Program-made: the position numbers and the translations under genes
Source of the DNA: Luteimonas_C sp035250245
GTDB lineage: Bacteria; Pseudomonadota; Gammaproteobacteria; Xanthomonadales; Xanthomonadaceae
Length of the DNA: 64,000 nt
Direction of reading: 5' to 3'
NCBI GenBank assembly: GCA_035250245.1
Contig: DATFFH010000075.1
Location: 1-64,000 of the forward strand
Notes under the pieces: model-generated
Databases searched by the model: none
Told to the model about the DNA's origin: nothing
The model's input: only the letters and a program-made list of their open reading frames with translations
Part shown: piece after piece, positions 7,948-18,500 of the stretch
Position numbering within the stretch: position 1 is the first letter of the stretch
Layout of the letters: each line of letters begins with the position of its first letter

Positions 7948-9603
7948 TTATTCCGTCGCCGACGAAAGCGCCCGCGCGTCGGCACCGTCGCGGGGCGTTG
8001 CAGACGCATTCTTGGGCGATTTCTCGGAAGACGGGACGGCCTGCGGATACATCGCGATCAGCTTGCGCAGCACGCCGTTGGTCCAGCCGAAGCCGTCCTG
8101 CAGCGGATATTCACCGCCGCCGCCGACGGCCGCGCCGGTGACGTCGTATTTCTCCACCAACTTGCCGGTCTTGCGGTACAGGTCGATGTTCAGTCGCATC
8201 CAACGCGCGGCGATGTCCGCGGCCAGGTCTTTCTGTCCGTAGTCGTTGAGTCCCTGGATAGCGATCCACTGCAATGGCGCCCAACCGTTGGGCGCATCCC
8301 ACTGCTGGCCCGTGTCGATGGCCGTCGTCGCCAAGCCATGCGGTTGCAACAACGTCGCGCGGACGCGTTCGGCGATCTTCTCGGCCTGGCCGCGGTCGGC
8401 GATGCCGAAGAACAGCGGATACAGCGTGGCCGCGGTGACATGGTCGGTCGGCTTGCCTTCCTTCCACAGATAGTCCGAAAACACGCCCAACTTCGGATTC
8501 CACAAATGGCGCAGGATCGCGGTCTTGCGCTCGTCCGCACGCTTGCGCATCTGCGCGACCTTGTCCGTCTGCTTCGCCGCGGCGTAGGCGTCGGCGAGCG
8601 TAGTTTCCAAGCGATAGAGCAGGCTGTTCAAATCCGGCGGCGCGATGTCGACGACCCGAATCGTGGCCAGGGTTTTGCCGTCGGCCAGCCAGCGCGAGCT
8701 GAAATCCCAGCCGCTTTCCGCGCCCGCGCGCAAGTTGCGGTACACCTCGGCGAGCGGGCGGCCGGAGGCGGCGGCGGTGGCGACGTCGTTGCCGTAGCTT
8801 TCCTCGCGCGGCGTGTCGCAATCGTCCCAATAGCGGTTGAGGAGCGAACCGTCGGCCAGGCGCACGACGCGGCGATGCGCCTGGCCGCGCCCCAGCGTTT
8901 CGCCGCCCTGCATCCAGAAGGCGTATTCCTTTTCCAGCTGCGGCAGATAGGCGGTGAGCACCGCCTTGCCGTCGCGCTCGGCGATCAGGTTCACCATCGC
9001 CGCGAAGAACGGCGGCTGCGAGCGACTCAGGTAATAGGTGCGGTTGCCGTTCGGGATGTGGCCGTAGTGGTCGATCAGCCAGGCGAAGTTCTTCACCATG
9101 TCCACGGCCAGGTCGTGGCGTCCGCTCTCCTCCAGGCCCAGCATCGTGAAATACGAATCCCAGTAGTAGATCTCGTCGAAGCGGCCGCCGGGCACGATGT
9201 AGCGATAAGGCAGCGGCAGCAACGAGTTGCGCCCGTCGCTGGCGCCCGGTTTGCGCTCGAGCACGTTCCACAGCGCATCGATGTGCTGGCGCACGTCGTG
9301 CTTGGGATCGGTGCGGTAATCCTGCTCGTGCGCCGGCGGCTGGGCGAATTGTTCGGCCAGGAATTTCTTAATATCGAAACCGGGCCGGCCGCGCAGGTTC
9401 TCGTACTCGGCGACGATACCGGCCGGCGGCTGCTTGGGCCGCGAATCCATCAGCCATTTGCCGTCCGGCATGGCTTTCTGCGCATCTTCGAACAGGCGGC
9501 CGTAGAGCTGCGGGTAGCCGGGAATGCAGGTCTGGGCGAATGCCGGCGCGGATAACCCGCACATCAGCAACAGCCAAACAGCGATGTTCGTTCGCGTGCG
9601 CAT
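7948..9603 (-). CDS. treA: periplasmic alpha,alpha-trehalase (GH37)
   Basis: Hydrolyses trehalose to two glucose in the periplasm. The 551-residue protein has a Sec signal peptide (MRTRTNIAVWLLLMCGLSAP, cleavage after AFA) and both GH37 signatures: PGGRFDEIYYWDSYF at about residue 137 and QQWDAPNGWAPLQW at about residue 431. Near the C-terminus GGGGEYPLQDGFGWTNG matches the family's last conserved block. AAGGAGGAGCCG directly before the ATG at 9603 fixes the start. It leads the minus-strand run treA-cupin-opgD-opgH and diverges from a TonB-receptor gene across 442 bp. The pairing with glucan genes suggests a role in osmotic balance of periplasmic sugars as well as carbon use; that is inference. 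Confidence 0.94.
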   Translation of the reverse strand: MRTRTNIAVWLLLMCGLSAPAFAQTCIPGYPQLYGRLFEDAQKAMPDGKWLMDSRPKQPPAGIVAEYENLRGRPGFDIKKFLAEQFAQPPAHEQDYRTDPKHDVRQHIDALWNVLERKPGASDGRNSLLPLPYRYIVPGGRFDEIYYWDSYFTMLGLEESGRHDLAVDMVKNFAWLIDHYGHIPNGNRTYYLSRSQPPFFAAMVNLIAERDGKAVLTAYLPQLEKEYAFWMQGGETLGRGQAHRRVVRLADGSLLNRYWDDCDTPREESYGNDVATAAASGRPLAEVYRNLRAGAESGWDFSSRWLADGKTLATIRVVDIAPPDLNSLLYRLETTLADAYAAAKQTDKVAQMRKRADERKTAILRHLWNPKLGVFSDYLWKEGKPTDHVTAATLYPLFFGIADRGQAEKIAERVRATLLQPHGLATTAIDTGQQWDAPNGWAPLQWIAIQGLNDYGQKDLAADIAARWMRLNIDLYRKTGKLVEKYDVTGAAVGGGGEYPLQDGFGWTNGVLRKLIAMYPQAVPSSEKSPKNASATPRDGADARALSSATE

Positions 9604-10045
9604 CGGCTCCTCCTTGCGGCGACGGCGACCGTGGCAAGCATAAGCGAGCCGCACGCTGCCTCTTCACGCGATCTGCGCGGATTTTTTCGGCTTCTGCGAC
9701 GCGCGTCCGTCTTTCTCATCGCGTAATCCGCATTCAGCAAATAAGCGCGTGCATTTACATGCGTTACATACGCTTCGATTCACTTTTTTTGCACATACGC
9801 GAAGCCAAGATCGAGCATCGCCGCGGTTCCTGCGCGGACGACCGCCACAGGGGATCATCCGTCCGCACCGGCTCCGCGAGCCTGCGGACCGGCTCGATAC
9901 GAGCCCGGAGGCCCTTGAAGATGGCTGCATCCCGATCGTTGCATCGCATCGCACGGATCGCGGCCTTCTCTTTCCTCACTGTTTCTGCCGATGCCGTCGC
10001 GCCATGCGGCCGGCGCGGCGTTTTTCGGTCCGTGGAGGGAACAAC
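9604..10045. promoter_or_regulatory. divergent intergenic region between treA and the TonB receptor
   Basis: No convincing gene lies in these 442 bp. The local base composition falls around 9745-9800, where promoters would be expected. A tandem 9-bp direct repeat TTACATGCG/TTACATACG lies at 9755-9772 and could be a regulator site. AGGGAACAAC at the right end is the receptor's ribosome-binding region. Several open frames cross the area but look like antisense noise. Confidence 0.4.
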
Positions 10046-12562
10046 ATGAGTCGTTTCGACCGCCGTTACGCGTTGTCGGCCGCGATCGCCGGCGCGCTGC
10101 TGCCTTGGTGCGCGCAAGCGCAGGTGCAGACGCCGCAGGAAGCAGCACCGCAGCAGCAGGAGCCGCAGAAGCCTTCCGGCGGTGCGACTACGCTGGACAC
10201 CGTCGTCGTCACCGGCAGCGCGTCGGGCGGCGTCAAGAAGCTGGAAGCCAGCTACAACATCGTCACCGCCAGCGAGGCGGAGATCCGCGAAGCCAATCCG
10301 AAGAGCACGGCCGATCTGCTGAAGATCTCTCCCGGCATGTGGCCCGAATCCACCGGCGGCCAGACCGGCGCCAACATCGAAATCGCCGGTTTTCCGGGCG
10401 GCGGCGACGCGCCCTACTTCACCACGTTGTTGATGGGATCGCCGCTGTACGGCATGCCGACCCTGTCGTTCTTCGAAACCACGACGCTGTTCCGGCTAGA
10501 CGACACGGTGGAATCGGTGGAAATCCTGCAAGGCGGCCCGTCGGTGGTGTTCGCCGGCGGTCAGATGGGCGCGACCGCGAATTTCCTGCTCAAGACCGGC
10601 AGCGAAGTACCTACCGGCAGCGTCGGCGTGACCTGGGGCGACGAAGGTCTGTGGCGTTTGGACGCATTCAGCGGCTTCAAGCTGGCCGAAGGCTGGTACG
10701 GCAGCGTCGGCGGCTTCTGGCGCAGTTCCGACGGCGTGCGCGATCCGGAATTCAAAGCCGACGAAGGCGGCCAGCTGACCGCGACCCTCACCCACGACAC
10801 CGACAACGGCACGATGACGTTCTACGCGCGTTATCTTGACGACAAGAACCAGTTCATCACGCCGATCCCGATCATCCAGCGCGGCACCGACGATTTCAGC
10901 GCTTATCCGGGCTTCGATCCGCTCACTTCCACGTACTACAGCGAAGCGATCCGTCACGTGCGCCTGCCCGGTTTCCCGGGCGGCGGCAAGAACGCCGACC
11001 TGGCCGATGGCCGCGGCACCAAGATGTGGTTCGTCGGCGGCAACCTGGATTTCGAATTAGACAACGGCTGGTCGATCAGCGACAAGTTCATCATCAACGC
11101 CGGCGACGCGGACACCAACGCACTGTTCTCCGGCAGCAACCCGGCCAGTTTGTTCGACGAACTGTATACCGTGGACAGCGATCTTGGCGGCTTCGAACTG
11201 CCGGCCGGATCGGCGACCGCGACCTATGTCGGCGGCGGCGCCGTGCCCGACGGCCAAAGCGTCATTCACCAGGGCTGGTGGTCGATCCACAAACGCCTGA
11301 AGAACTTCAACAACGACTTCCGCCTCAGCAAGGAATTGTTCGAAGGCAACACGCTCACCATCGGTCTGTACTACGCACGCTATACCGCCGACGACCAATG
11401 GAACCAGGGCGGACGCGGGATGCTGATGACCAACGAGCCGAACGCGCGGCCAATCACGGTCAGCTACGTCGACGGCGGCCAGACTTTGCAACTGACCGAC
11501 AACCAGGGTTTCCTGGATTACGGCGGCTTCAACATCGTCCAGCACGGCAAGGCGACCAATGTCGCGGTCTACTTGTCCGACTCCTGGCGCATCGGCCAAT
11601 GGCTGTTGGATGCGTCGGTACGGGTGGAGAACCAGGACGCCCGCAACGACGTGTGCAACCTGAGCAACGTGAACCTGGACGGCGATCCGAACACGCTGTA
11701 CGACAACGAAGTGCCGGTCTGCAACGGCGGCTTCACCCGCACCGAGTACAAGAAGACCCACCCGTCGTGGACGGTGGGCGCCAACTACAGCTTCACCGAC
11801 CGCATGTCGGCCTACGTCCGCATCAACCGCGGCGGCCATTTCCTGGACTTCGACAACGGCATCCGCGGCAGCACCACCGGCAACACGCCGCCGATGCACA
11901 TCATCCAGAACTACGAAGTCGGCTACAAATACCAGTCCGACCTGTTGTACCTGGACATCAGCGCCTACAAGCGCGAATTCAGCGGCCTGCCTTACCAGCC
12001 GACCGACGGCCTGGGCGTGCCGGTCGGCAGCCCGCTGATCTACGGATCCGATTCCAAGGGCGTCAACTTCATCGGCGCGATCACGCCGACCGACGCTTTC
12101 CGCGTGCAGCTGGTCGCCAACTACCTGGACGGCAAGTACACCGACTACGCGGCCTGCATTCCCTACGTCAACGTGGTGGCCGGCAACGGCTGCGCGCCGA
12201 TCGAAGGCCAGCAACTGCAGCGCCAACCCAAACTGCGCTACATGGTGACGCCGAGCTACCGCTTCATGTTCGGCTGGGGCGAGATCACGCCCTTCGTCAC
12301 CTATACGCACATCGGCGACCACACCCAGGATCAGTCCGGGCTGCAGCAGCTGGGTTCGTACCACACCCTGGATTTCGGCATCACCGCCAAGGTCGGCGAT
12401 CATTGGGAATTCGTCGCGCGCGGCACGAACATGACCAACGAGCTCGGCCTCACCGAGAGCAATTCGCGCATCTTCGGACCGGCTTCGGACAGCGGCGGCG
12501 TGTTGCTGGCGCGCCCGCTCGAAGGCCGCGAGGTCAATGTGCAGGCGAAGTACCGCTGGTGA
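10046..12562 (+). CDS. TonB-dependent outer-membrane receptor (carbohydrate-type)
   Basis: Outer-membrane active transporter, 838 residues, powered by TonB-ExbBD. A signal peptide ends at AQA|QVQ (about residue 27), followed by a Q/P-rich spacer and the TonB-box region TLDTVVVTGSA near residue 50. The plug (KSTADLLKISPGMWPES, VESVEILQGGPSVVFAGGQ) precedes a 22-strand barrel ending VNVQAKYRW. GGAGGGA lies 7 bp before the ATG. A secreted glycosidase-like gene follows 19 bp downstream, and periplasmic trehalase lies divergently upstream, the layout of a xanthomonad carbohydrate-utilisation locus. The ligand is probably an oligosaccharide; which one is unknown. An extracellular loop has cysteines (CNLSNVN and VCNGGF) that may form a disulphide. 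Confidence 0.92.
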   Translation: MSRFDRRYALSAAIAGALLPWCAQAQVQTPQEAAPQQQEPQKPSGGATTLDTVVVTGSASGGVKKLEASYNIVTASEAEIREANPKSTADLLKISPGMWPESTGGQTGANIEIAGFPGGGDAPYFTTLLMGSPLYGMPTLSFFETTTLFRLDDTVESVEILQGGPSVVFAGGQMGATANFLLKTGSEVPTGSVGVTWGDEGLWRLDAFSGFKLAEGWYGSVGGFWRSSDGVRDPEFKADEGGQLTATLTHDTDNGTMTFYARYLDDKNQFITPIPIIQRGTDDFSAYPGFDPLTSTYYSEAIRHVRLPGFPGGGKNADLADGRGTKMWFVGGNLDFELDNGWSISDKFIINAGDADTNALFSGSNPASLFDELYTVDSDLGGFELPAGSATATYVGGGAVPDGQSVIHQGWWSIHKRLKNFNNDFRLSKELFEGNTLTIGLYYARYTADDQWNQGGRGMLMTNEPNARPITVSYVDGGQTLQLTDNQGFLDYGGFNIVQHGKATNVAVYLSDSWRIGQWLLDASVRVENQDARNDVCNLSNVNLDGDPNTLYDNEVPVCNGGFTRTEYKKTHPSWTVGANYSFTDRMSAYVRINRGGHFLDFDNGIRGSTTGNTPPMHIIQNYEVGYKYQSDLLYLDISAYKREFSGLPYQPTDGLGVPVGSPLIYGSDSKGVNFIGAITPTDAFRVQLVANYLDGKYTDYAACIPYVNVVAGNGCAPIEGQQLQRQPKLRYMVTPSYRFMFGWGEITPFVTYTHIGDHTQDQSGLQQLGSYHTLDFGITAKVGDHWEFVARGTNMTNELGLTESNSRIFGPASDSGGVLLARPLEGREVNVQAKYRW

Positions 12563-12581
12563 AAGCCGGCAAAGGTTCGCG

Positions 12582-14633
12582 ATGAAATCCGCATGGGCGG
12601 CGTTGCTGGCCGCGGCGCTGCCGCTGGCGGTGTCCGCGGCGGAAGCGCCGCTGCGCTTCCGCGTCACCGAGGGCGATACGCTCAATGCTTTCCATCGCGA
12701 TGGGCCGGCGGCGGCGCATTTGCTGCTCAACTCCGGACGCAAACCGCGCGTGCTGGTGGCGTTTCCGGCCGGCAACAGCGGCGTCGGCGTCTGGTTCGAA
12801 GATACTGCTGCGCCCGTGCGCTGGACGCTGACCGAAACCAAAACCGCGGTGCTGAGAGACGACCGCGGCCGGCCTTTGCGCGGCATCGTCGCCGAAGCCA
12901 GCGTGGATGCATCGCGGCTGGAGGTGCGCGATGCGGTGCTGGGCAGCGTGCGGGTGTTGCGCGATTTTCAGCTCGGCGTCGCCTATCCTCCGCCGGTGCG
13001 CACCTCAGCGCGAATTTCCGAGCATACGGCGACTTGGGAACGCCCGCGGATCGACGGCGCGCCCGGCTACGCGATCTCCATCGAAGTACGCGATGGCCGC
13101 GTGAGCGGAGGCAGCGGCGCGCCGCTGGTACTGACGACCGCGCGCGCCGGCGAGCCGATGCGCCTGCGTATCACTGCGCTCACCGGCGAGCAACCGCTCA
13201 CGCCGCTGCCGGGGCGCGCATCGCTGGATCGCTCCGCCGGTACCGACCTGCGCAGCCGCCAGGTGTTGGAATTCCTGAGCTACCGCGAAAAATTCCTGGC
13301 CGGCTCCTGGCGCTTCGACACCTATTTCGGCCGCGACACGCTGATGTCGCTGCGCCTGCTGATGCCGGCGCTGAAGCCGGAAGCGATCGAAGACGGCTTT
13401 GCGTCCGTGCTCGAACGGCTGAACCCGCAAGGCGAAGTGGCGCATGAGGAAGACATCGGCGAATTCGCCCTGTTGCGCCATCGCAAGGAAAAAGGCCCCG
13501 CGTCGCCGTACGACGACACGCCGGTCTACGACTACGCCATGATCGACGACGACCGCATGCTCGCTCCGATCGCGGCCGCCTACCTGCTCGACGATGCGCG
13601 CGGTCGTGGCCGCGCGACCGCCTTCCTCGCACGCAAAAACTCGTCCGGGGAAACGCTCGGCGCAGCGCTGGCGCGCAATTTCGCTTTCGTGCTCGATTCG
13701 GCGGCGGCTTTCTCGCACGAACCGGTGGCCGGGAACCTGATCGCGTTGAAACCCGGACGCGACGCCGGCCAATGGCGCGACAGCCGCGACGGTTTGGCCG
13801 GGGGACGCTATCCCTACGACGTCAATGCGGTATTCATGCCGGCTGCACTGCAGGCGATCGCACGGTTCCAAGAATCCGGCCTGATGCGGCCATATGCGAC
13901 GCCGCAACAACAAAACGCGTTTTTGGAAGCGAGTGGACGAGCCAAGCAATGGCTCGATCATGCGCCGCAACTGTTCCGGGTCGAGTTACCGGCTGCGCGC
14001 GCCCAAGCGGCTATCAGGCGTTATTCCCGTTCGCTCGGCGTGGATCCGACACAGGCTTTGGCAAGCGTGACCGGCCCGACGCTCCGTTTCGACGCGCTGG
14101 CTCTGGATGCGAAAGGTCGGCCGATCCCGATCCTGCATTCAGACGGCGGTTTCGTCCTGCTGTTTCTCGAACCAGACGCAAAAACCCTGGACGCAATGGT
14201 CGAAAACATGCTGCGTTCTTTCCCGGCCGGATTGCTGACCGGCGCGGGCATGGTCGTGGCCAATCCTGTCTACGCCGATACGCGCGTCGCCGCTGGATTC
14301 GGACGCAACGCCTATCACGGCACGGTGGTCTGGTCCTGGCAACAGGCCTTGCTCGCCGCCGGACTGGTGCGGCAATTACGGCGCGAAGATCTGCCGTCCG
14401 ATGTCCGTTCGCAGCTGCACGATGCGCAGCGAAGATTGTGGGACGCGATCGATGACGCCAGCGCGATGCGCACTTCCGAATTGTGGTCCTGGTCCTATGC
14501 CGACGGCCGCTATCGCGCCGAACCTTTCGGCCAGAGCGCCGGCGATGCCGACGAATCCAACGCAGCGCAGTTGTGGAGCACGGTGTATCTGGCCATTCCG
14601 CGGCCCGAACGGACCGCGGAAAACTCGCGCTAA
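12582..14633 (+). CDS. secreted six-hairpin glycosidase-like protein
   Basis: Predicted periplasmic protein of 683 residues with a signal peptide (MKSAWAALLAAALPLAVSAA, cut after AEA or nearby). The first 220 residues look like a beta-sandwich domain. From about residue 243 RFDTYFGRDTLMSLRLLMP resembles the '(F)GRDT' block of six-hairpin (alpha/alpha)6 glycosidases such as glycogen-debranching amylo-1,6-glucosidase and GH15/GH63 relatives; the alternation of helices after this (EEDIGEFALLRHR, YDYAMIDDDRML, PYDVNAVFMPAAL, WSWQQALLAAGLVRQL, ELWSWSYADG) fits that fold. Acidic residues in HEEDIGE and the DVNAVF region are catalytic candidates. It follows the receptor by 19 bp. A role in trimming glucose-containing oligosaccharides brought in by the receptor is inferred; the family is not firmly assigned. 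Confidence 0.75.
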   Translation: MKSAWAALLAAALPLAVSAAEAPLRFRVTEGDTLNAFHRDGPAAAHLLLNSGRKPRVLVAFPAGNSGVGVWFEDTAAPVRWTLTETKTAVLRDDRGRPLRGIVAEASVDASRLEVRDAVLGSVRVLRDFQLGVAYPPPVRTSARISEHTATWERPRIDGAPGYAISIEVRDGRVSGGSGAPLVLTTARAGEPMRLRITALTGEQPLTPLPGRASLDRSAGTDLRSRQVLEFLSYREKFLAGSWRFDTYFGRDTLMSLRLLMPALKPEAIEDGFASVLERLNPQGEVAHEEDIGEFALLRHRKEKGPASPYDDTPVYDYAMIDDDRMLAPIAAAYLLDDARGRGRATAFLARKNSSGETLGAALARNFAFVLDSAAAFSHEPVAGNLIALKPGRDAGQWRDSRDGLAGGRYPYDVNAVFMPAALQAIARFQESGLMRPYATPQQQNAFLEASGRAKQWLDHAPQLFRVELPAARAQAAIRRYSRSLGVDPTQALASVTGPTLRFDALALDAKGRPIPILHSDGGFVLLFLEPDAKTLDAMVENMLRSFPAGLLTGAGMVVANPVYADTRVAAGFGRNAYHGTVVWSWQQALLAAGLVRQLRREDLPSDVRSQLHDAQRRLWDAIDDASAMRTSELWSWSYADGRYRAEPFGQSAGDADESNAAQLWSTVYLAIPRPERTAENSR

Positions 14634-14662
14634 CGCCTCTGCGGACGACCGGTACGACCGCG

Positions 14663-15487
14663 CTACTGACGAATGCCCTTGGCGACGACTTCGACGCGGC
14701 GATTCGGCTGCAAGCAGGCGATCAGTTCTTCCCGCGGCAACGCGTCCTCGCACTGCTTGACCGGTTCCGACTCGCCCGCGCCGTGCGCGGACAGGCTGTC
14801 TGCCGGAACGCCATCCTCGGCCAGGATCTCGCGCACCGTCTCCGCGCGCCGTTGCGACAGCGCCAGATTGCTCTGCTCGCTGCCAATGCGATCGGTGTGT
14901 CCGATCACCTGCACCACGGCGGCCTTCGAGGATTTCAGCGCGTCCGCGACTTGCTTCAGCTCCTCGCGCCCGCCGGGCAGCATGTCCGTGCGGTCCGACT
15001 TGGCGAAGGCGAACAGCGCGTCCGCGGACAGATCGAAGCGCTTGACCGGGACGTCGGGCTTGTCTTTTTCCTTCAGCAGGCCGGCGCAGTCGGCCGGCGA
15101 CCAGTGGAAGCTCTGCCCGCGGAGCTCGCTGTCGAAGATCACCTTGTATTGGCAGGTGACCACGCGGTCGCCTTCGCGGAAGTGGAAGAGATAATCCCAT
15201 TCGCGGGCGTTGAATCCTTCCCGGAAATGCGGCCGGCCGATCAGATCGTAAAGCTGGTCGCGGGTGGCGCCCGGACCGATCTGCCGGATCGCTTCCTGGG
15301 TCGGGAAAGTGCCTTCCTTCATCACGATTCGGTCCAAAGCGGGGAAAACCACTTCTCCCGCTTGGCCCTGCGGCGTGATGTCGCGGCTGACGTGACGCGT
15401 GCATCCGGCGAAAAAAACCGCAGCCACTGCGGCTGCGGCGCACAGCGCAAGCGGAACATCGCGCATAACCTTGTTGGACTTTTCCAT
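14663..15487 (-). CDS. BamE-OmpA fusion lipoprotein, TpgA-like partner of the trimeric autotransporter
   Basis: Lipoprotein of 274 residues. The signal peptide ends in the lipobox FFAGC (cysteine near residue 29). A SmpA/OmlA (BamE-like) domain follows (FPTQEAIRQIGPGATRDQLYDLIGRPHF), then an OmpA-C peptidoglycan-binding domain (ADALFAFAKSDRTDMLPGG, VIGHTDRIGSEQSN, LSQRRAETVREIL, PNRRVEV). This two-domain order is that of Acinetobacter TpgA, encoded beside the AtaA fibre, which binds peptidoglycan and supports secretion and anchoring of the fibre. Here the gene starts 59 bp after the adhesin stop on the same strand, so the same role is likely. The ATG at 15487 follows AGGGGTAGACGA; upstream frame is inside the spacer. 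It ends 29 bp from the convergent glycosidase gene. Confidence 0.88.
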   Translation of the reverse strand: MEKSNKVMRDVPLALCAAAAVAAVFFAGCTRHVSRDITPQGQAGEVVFPALDRIVMKEGTFPTQEAIRQIGPGATRDQLYDLIGRPHFREGFNAREWDYLFHFREGDRVVTCQYKVIFDSELRGQSFHWSPADCAGLLKEKDKPDVPVKRFDLSADALFAFAKSDRTDMLPGGREELKQVADALKSSKAAVVQVIGHTDRIGSEQSNLALSQRRAETVREILAEDGVPADSLSAHGAGESEPVKQCEDALPREELIACLQPNRRVEVVAKGIRQ

Positions 15488-15546
15488 TTCGTCTACCCCT
15501 GTTCGATTCTGGGCGGTGGCGGACTGCGTGCAGCCCGCCGTTCTGC

Positions 15547-18500
15547 TCACCATTGGATGCCGGCGCCGGCCGAGAAGCCGAATTCGCGCGTGGTGTTGCC
15601 GCTGACCTGCGCCTTATAGACGTAGCGGCCGTTGTCGGTGATGCCGGACAAGCCGACGGCCATGCCGTACTCCTGCTGGTATCCGCCGACGCCGATCGAC
15701 AGCATGCTCTTGCCCGGCAGGTAGGCTTGCGGCATGCCTGCCATCGCCATCGCCGATGCGGTGCCTCCGCGAGCGCCGCGATTCGCGCTCCAGATGTCGT
15801 CCTGCAGCTCGTTGATGCGCGCGTCGGTATAGCCGTTGGCCTGGTTGAGCGTGTTGGTCAGACCGGTTTGCAGCTGGTTGACGTTGACCGCATCCGTGCC
15901 GGCGACGCCGGCGGCCACGTTGTGGATCGTGGTCGGCCCGGTGCCGTTCGGATTCAGCGTGATGCTGTTGTTGTTGACCGTGCCGTCGACGTTCTTGTCG
16001 TATTGCACGCCGCCATTGGTGAATCCCTTCAGCTGCGACACATTCACCGCGTCGGTGTCGGCGACGCCGGCCGCGACGTTGGTGATCTTGCGCTCGCCGC
16101 CGACCGTGCCGACAGACACCGTATTGTCGGCGGAAGCCACCGAACCAGCGCCGATCGCCACGCTGTTGTTGCCGCTGGCCACTGACCCGTTGCCGAATGC
16201 GGAACTGCCCGTGCCGGAAGCCGTGCTGTTGTTGCCCACGGCGGTGCTGTTGTTGCCGCTGGCCACCGCGTTGGCGCCGCCGGCTGCGGAATCCGTGCCG
16301 GTCGGACTCGGCGGCGGCGCGTTGTGGTCCTGGCTGACCTGGAACATGCCGGTGGAACCGTTGCCGATGTTGGTGATCGAATCCTCGATGTTGGTGACGC
16401 GGGCATCGATCTGGTTCACCGCCTGGTTGGTCGCGTGCAGCTGCGAACCGTTCACCGCATCGGTCGAATTCGCATCGATGCGGCCCGCGGCGACGTTGGT
16501 GATCGTGCGCTCGGCGCCCGCGGACCCCATGCTCACCGTGCCGGTCGGATTGGCCCCGGCGAAGTTGTAGGTGTTGCCGGCGATGGTCGCGCTGGCCGTG
16601 CCCACCGCGGCGGAGGTCGAAGAACCGGCGCCGAGCGCAACGCTGTTCGCCGTGCCGGCGGTGGCGCCGGAACCGATGGCCACCGCGTTGGCGGCGCTGG
16701 CGCCGGCGTTCATGCCGGAAGCGATCGAACCGGCGCCGGTCGCGCCGTCGTTGTTGTAGTTGCCGACGTGGGTGCCGCCGTCGTTCACGCTGTAGTAGTG
16801 CGAGGCGCTGCTGTTGACCGAATTGCTGAGGTTTTCCAGTGCCTGGTTGGTGGCGTGCAGCTGCGAGCCGTTGATCGCATCGGTCGAACCCGCATCGATG
16901 CGGCCGGCGGCGACGTGGGTGATCGTGCGCTCTGCGCCCAGCGCGCCGACGCTGACCGTGCCGACCGGCGCGATGCCGGCGAAGTTGTAGGTGTTGCCGT
17001 CGAGCACGATGCTCGAAGTGCCGACCGCCACCGCGGTGGCCGCGTTCGAACCCAGCGCGACGCTGTTGGCATGCGATGCGGTGGCGCCGAAACCCAGGGC
17101 CAGCGAATTGTCGCCAGCCGCGGTCGCATCCACGCCGGCGGCCATCGCATTGAGGCCGGTCGCGCCGTCGTTGGCGTAGTTGCCGCCGGCCACGCCGTTG
17201 TCGTTGACGCTGTAGTAGTGCGTCTCGGCCGCGGCGATCTGCCCGGTCAGCGTATCGGCGACGGCGTACAGCTGCGAGCCGTTGATCGCATCGGTGGACG
17301 TGGACGTGACCTGGCCCGCCGCCACGTTCGTGATCTGGCGTTCGGCGCCGACGCTGCCGACGCTGACCACGCTGGTCGGCGCCACACCCGCGAAGCCCGC
17401 GTAAGTGATGCCGTTGATCGTCGCGGTACTGGTGGGCACCGCGGCCGCGGTCACGCTGCCGGCGCCCAAGGCGACGTCGCCGGCGTTCGTAGCGACCGCG
17501 CCGGTGCCGATGGCGATGCCGTTGTTCGCGTTCACCGTGCCGCCGGTGCCGATCAGCACGCCGTCCTGCACGCCGCCGGCCACGGTACCGTCGCGCGCCA
17601 GCACCTGGTTTCCGGCGATCGCGGCGCCGAGCGTATTGCGGTGGCCGGCGACGAAGTTCTCGGTGGCGGCGTCCAGCGCATTGTTGCTGCCGATCACGAC
17701 GTTCGTAGTCGAACCCGCGATGCTGTTCTGCGAGCCCAGGACGACCGCCGCCGTCGAATCGCTGACTGTGTTTGCCGCACCCGTGGCAACCACGCCCAAG
17801 CTGTCGGTCAAGGTGTTGTTAGAACCTTGGACCATGGAGCCCGCGCTGCCGGAAACGCTGTTGAATCCGCCGAGGACGCCGACCTGGGTGGAATCGGCGA
17901 TGCTGTTGCTCTGGCCGTAGATCCACGAGTTGAAGCTGTTGCTGATGGTGCTGGAATCGCCGACGACGATCGAGTGATCGCTCAAACCGGGCGCGGCTTG
18001 CACCACGCGCGCCTGGAAGCCGATCGCGATGCTTTGCAAGGCCTGCGCCGTGGCGCCGTCGCCCATGGCCGTGGCCTGTTGTCCCGCCGCAGCGGCGCCT
18101 ACGCCTGCGGCGATCGCGTTGAGACCGGTCGCGCCGTCGTTGTTGTAGTTGGCGCCGGCTACGGCATTGTCGTTGACGCTGTAGTAGTGGACCGCGCCCG
18201 CGTCGACTTCGTTGCTCAGGTTTTCGATGGCCTGGGTGGCGGCGAACAGCTGCGAACCGTTGATAGCGTCAGTGGACGCGCCATCGATGCGGCCCGCCGC
18301 CACGTTCGTGATCGTGCGTTCCGTGCCCGTGGCGCCGACGCTAACCGTGCTGGTTGGCGCGATGCCGGCGAAGTTGTAGTTCACGCCGTCGATGGCCGCG
18401 CTGGCTGTAGCCACCGTCGCGGCCGTCGCCGAGCCCGAGCCGAGGGCGACATCGCCCGCACTCGTCGCGGCGGTCGCGCCGTCGCCGATCGCGACATTGC

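Noticed and set aside
9664..9954. Small open frames in the treA-receptor intergenic region as possible genes.
   Set aside because: No ribosome-binding site or recognisable fold, and they overlap one another on both strands.
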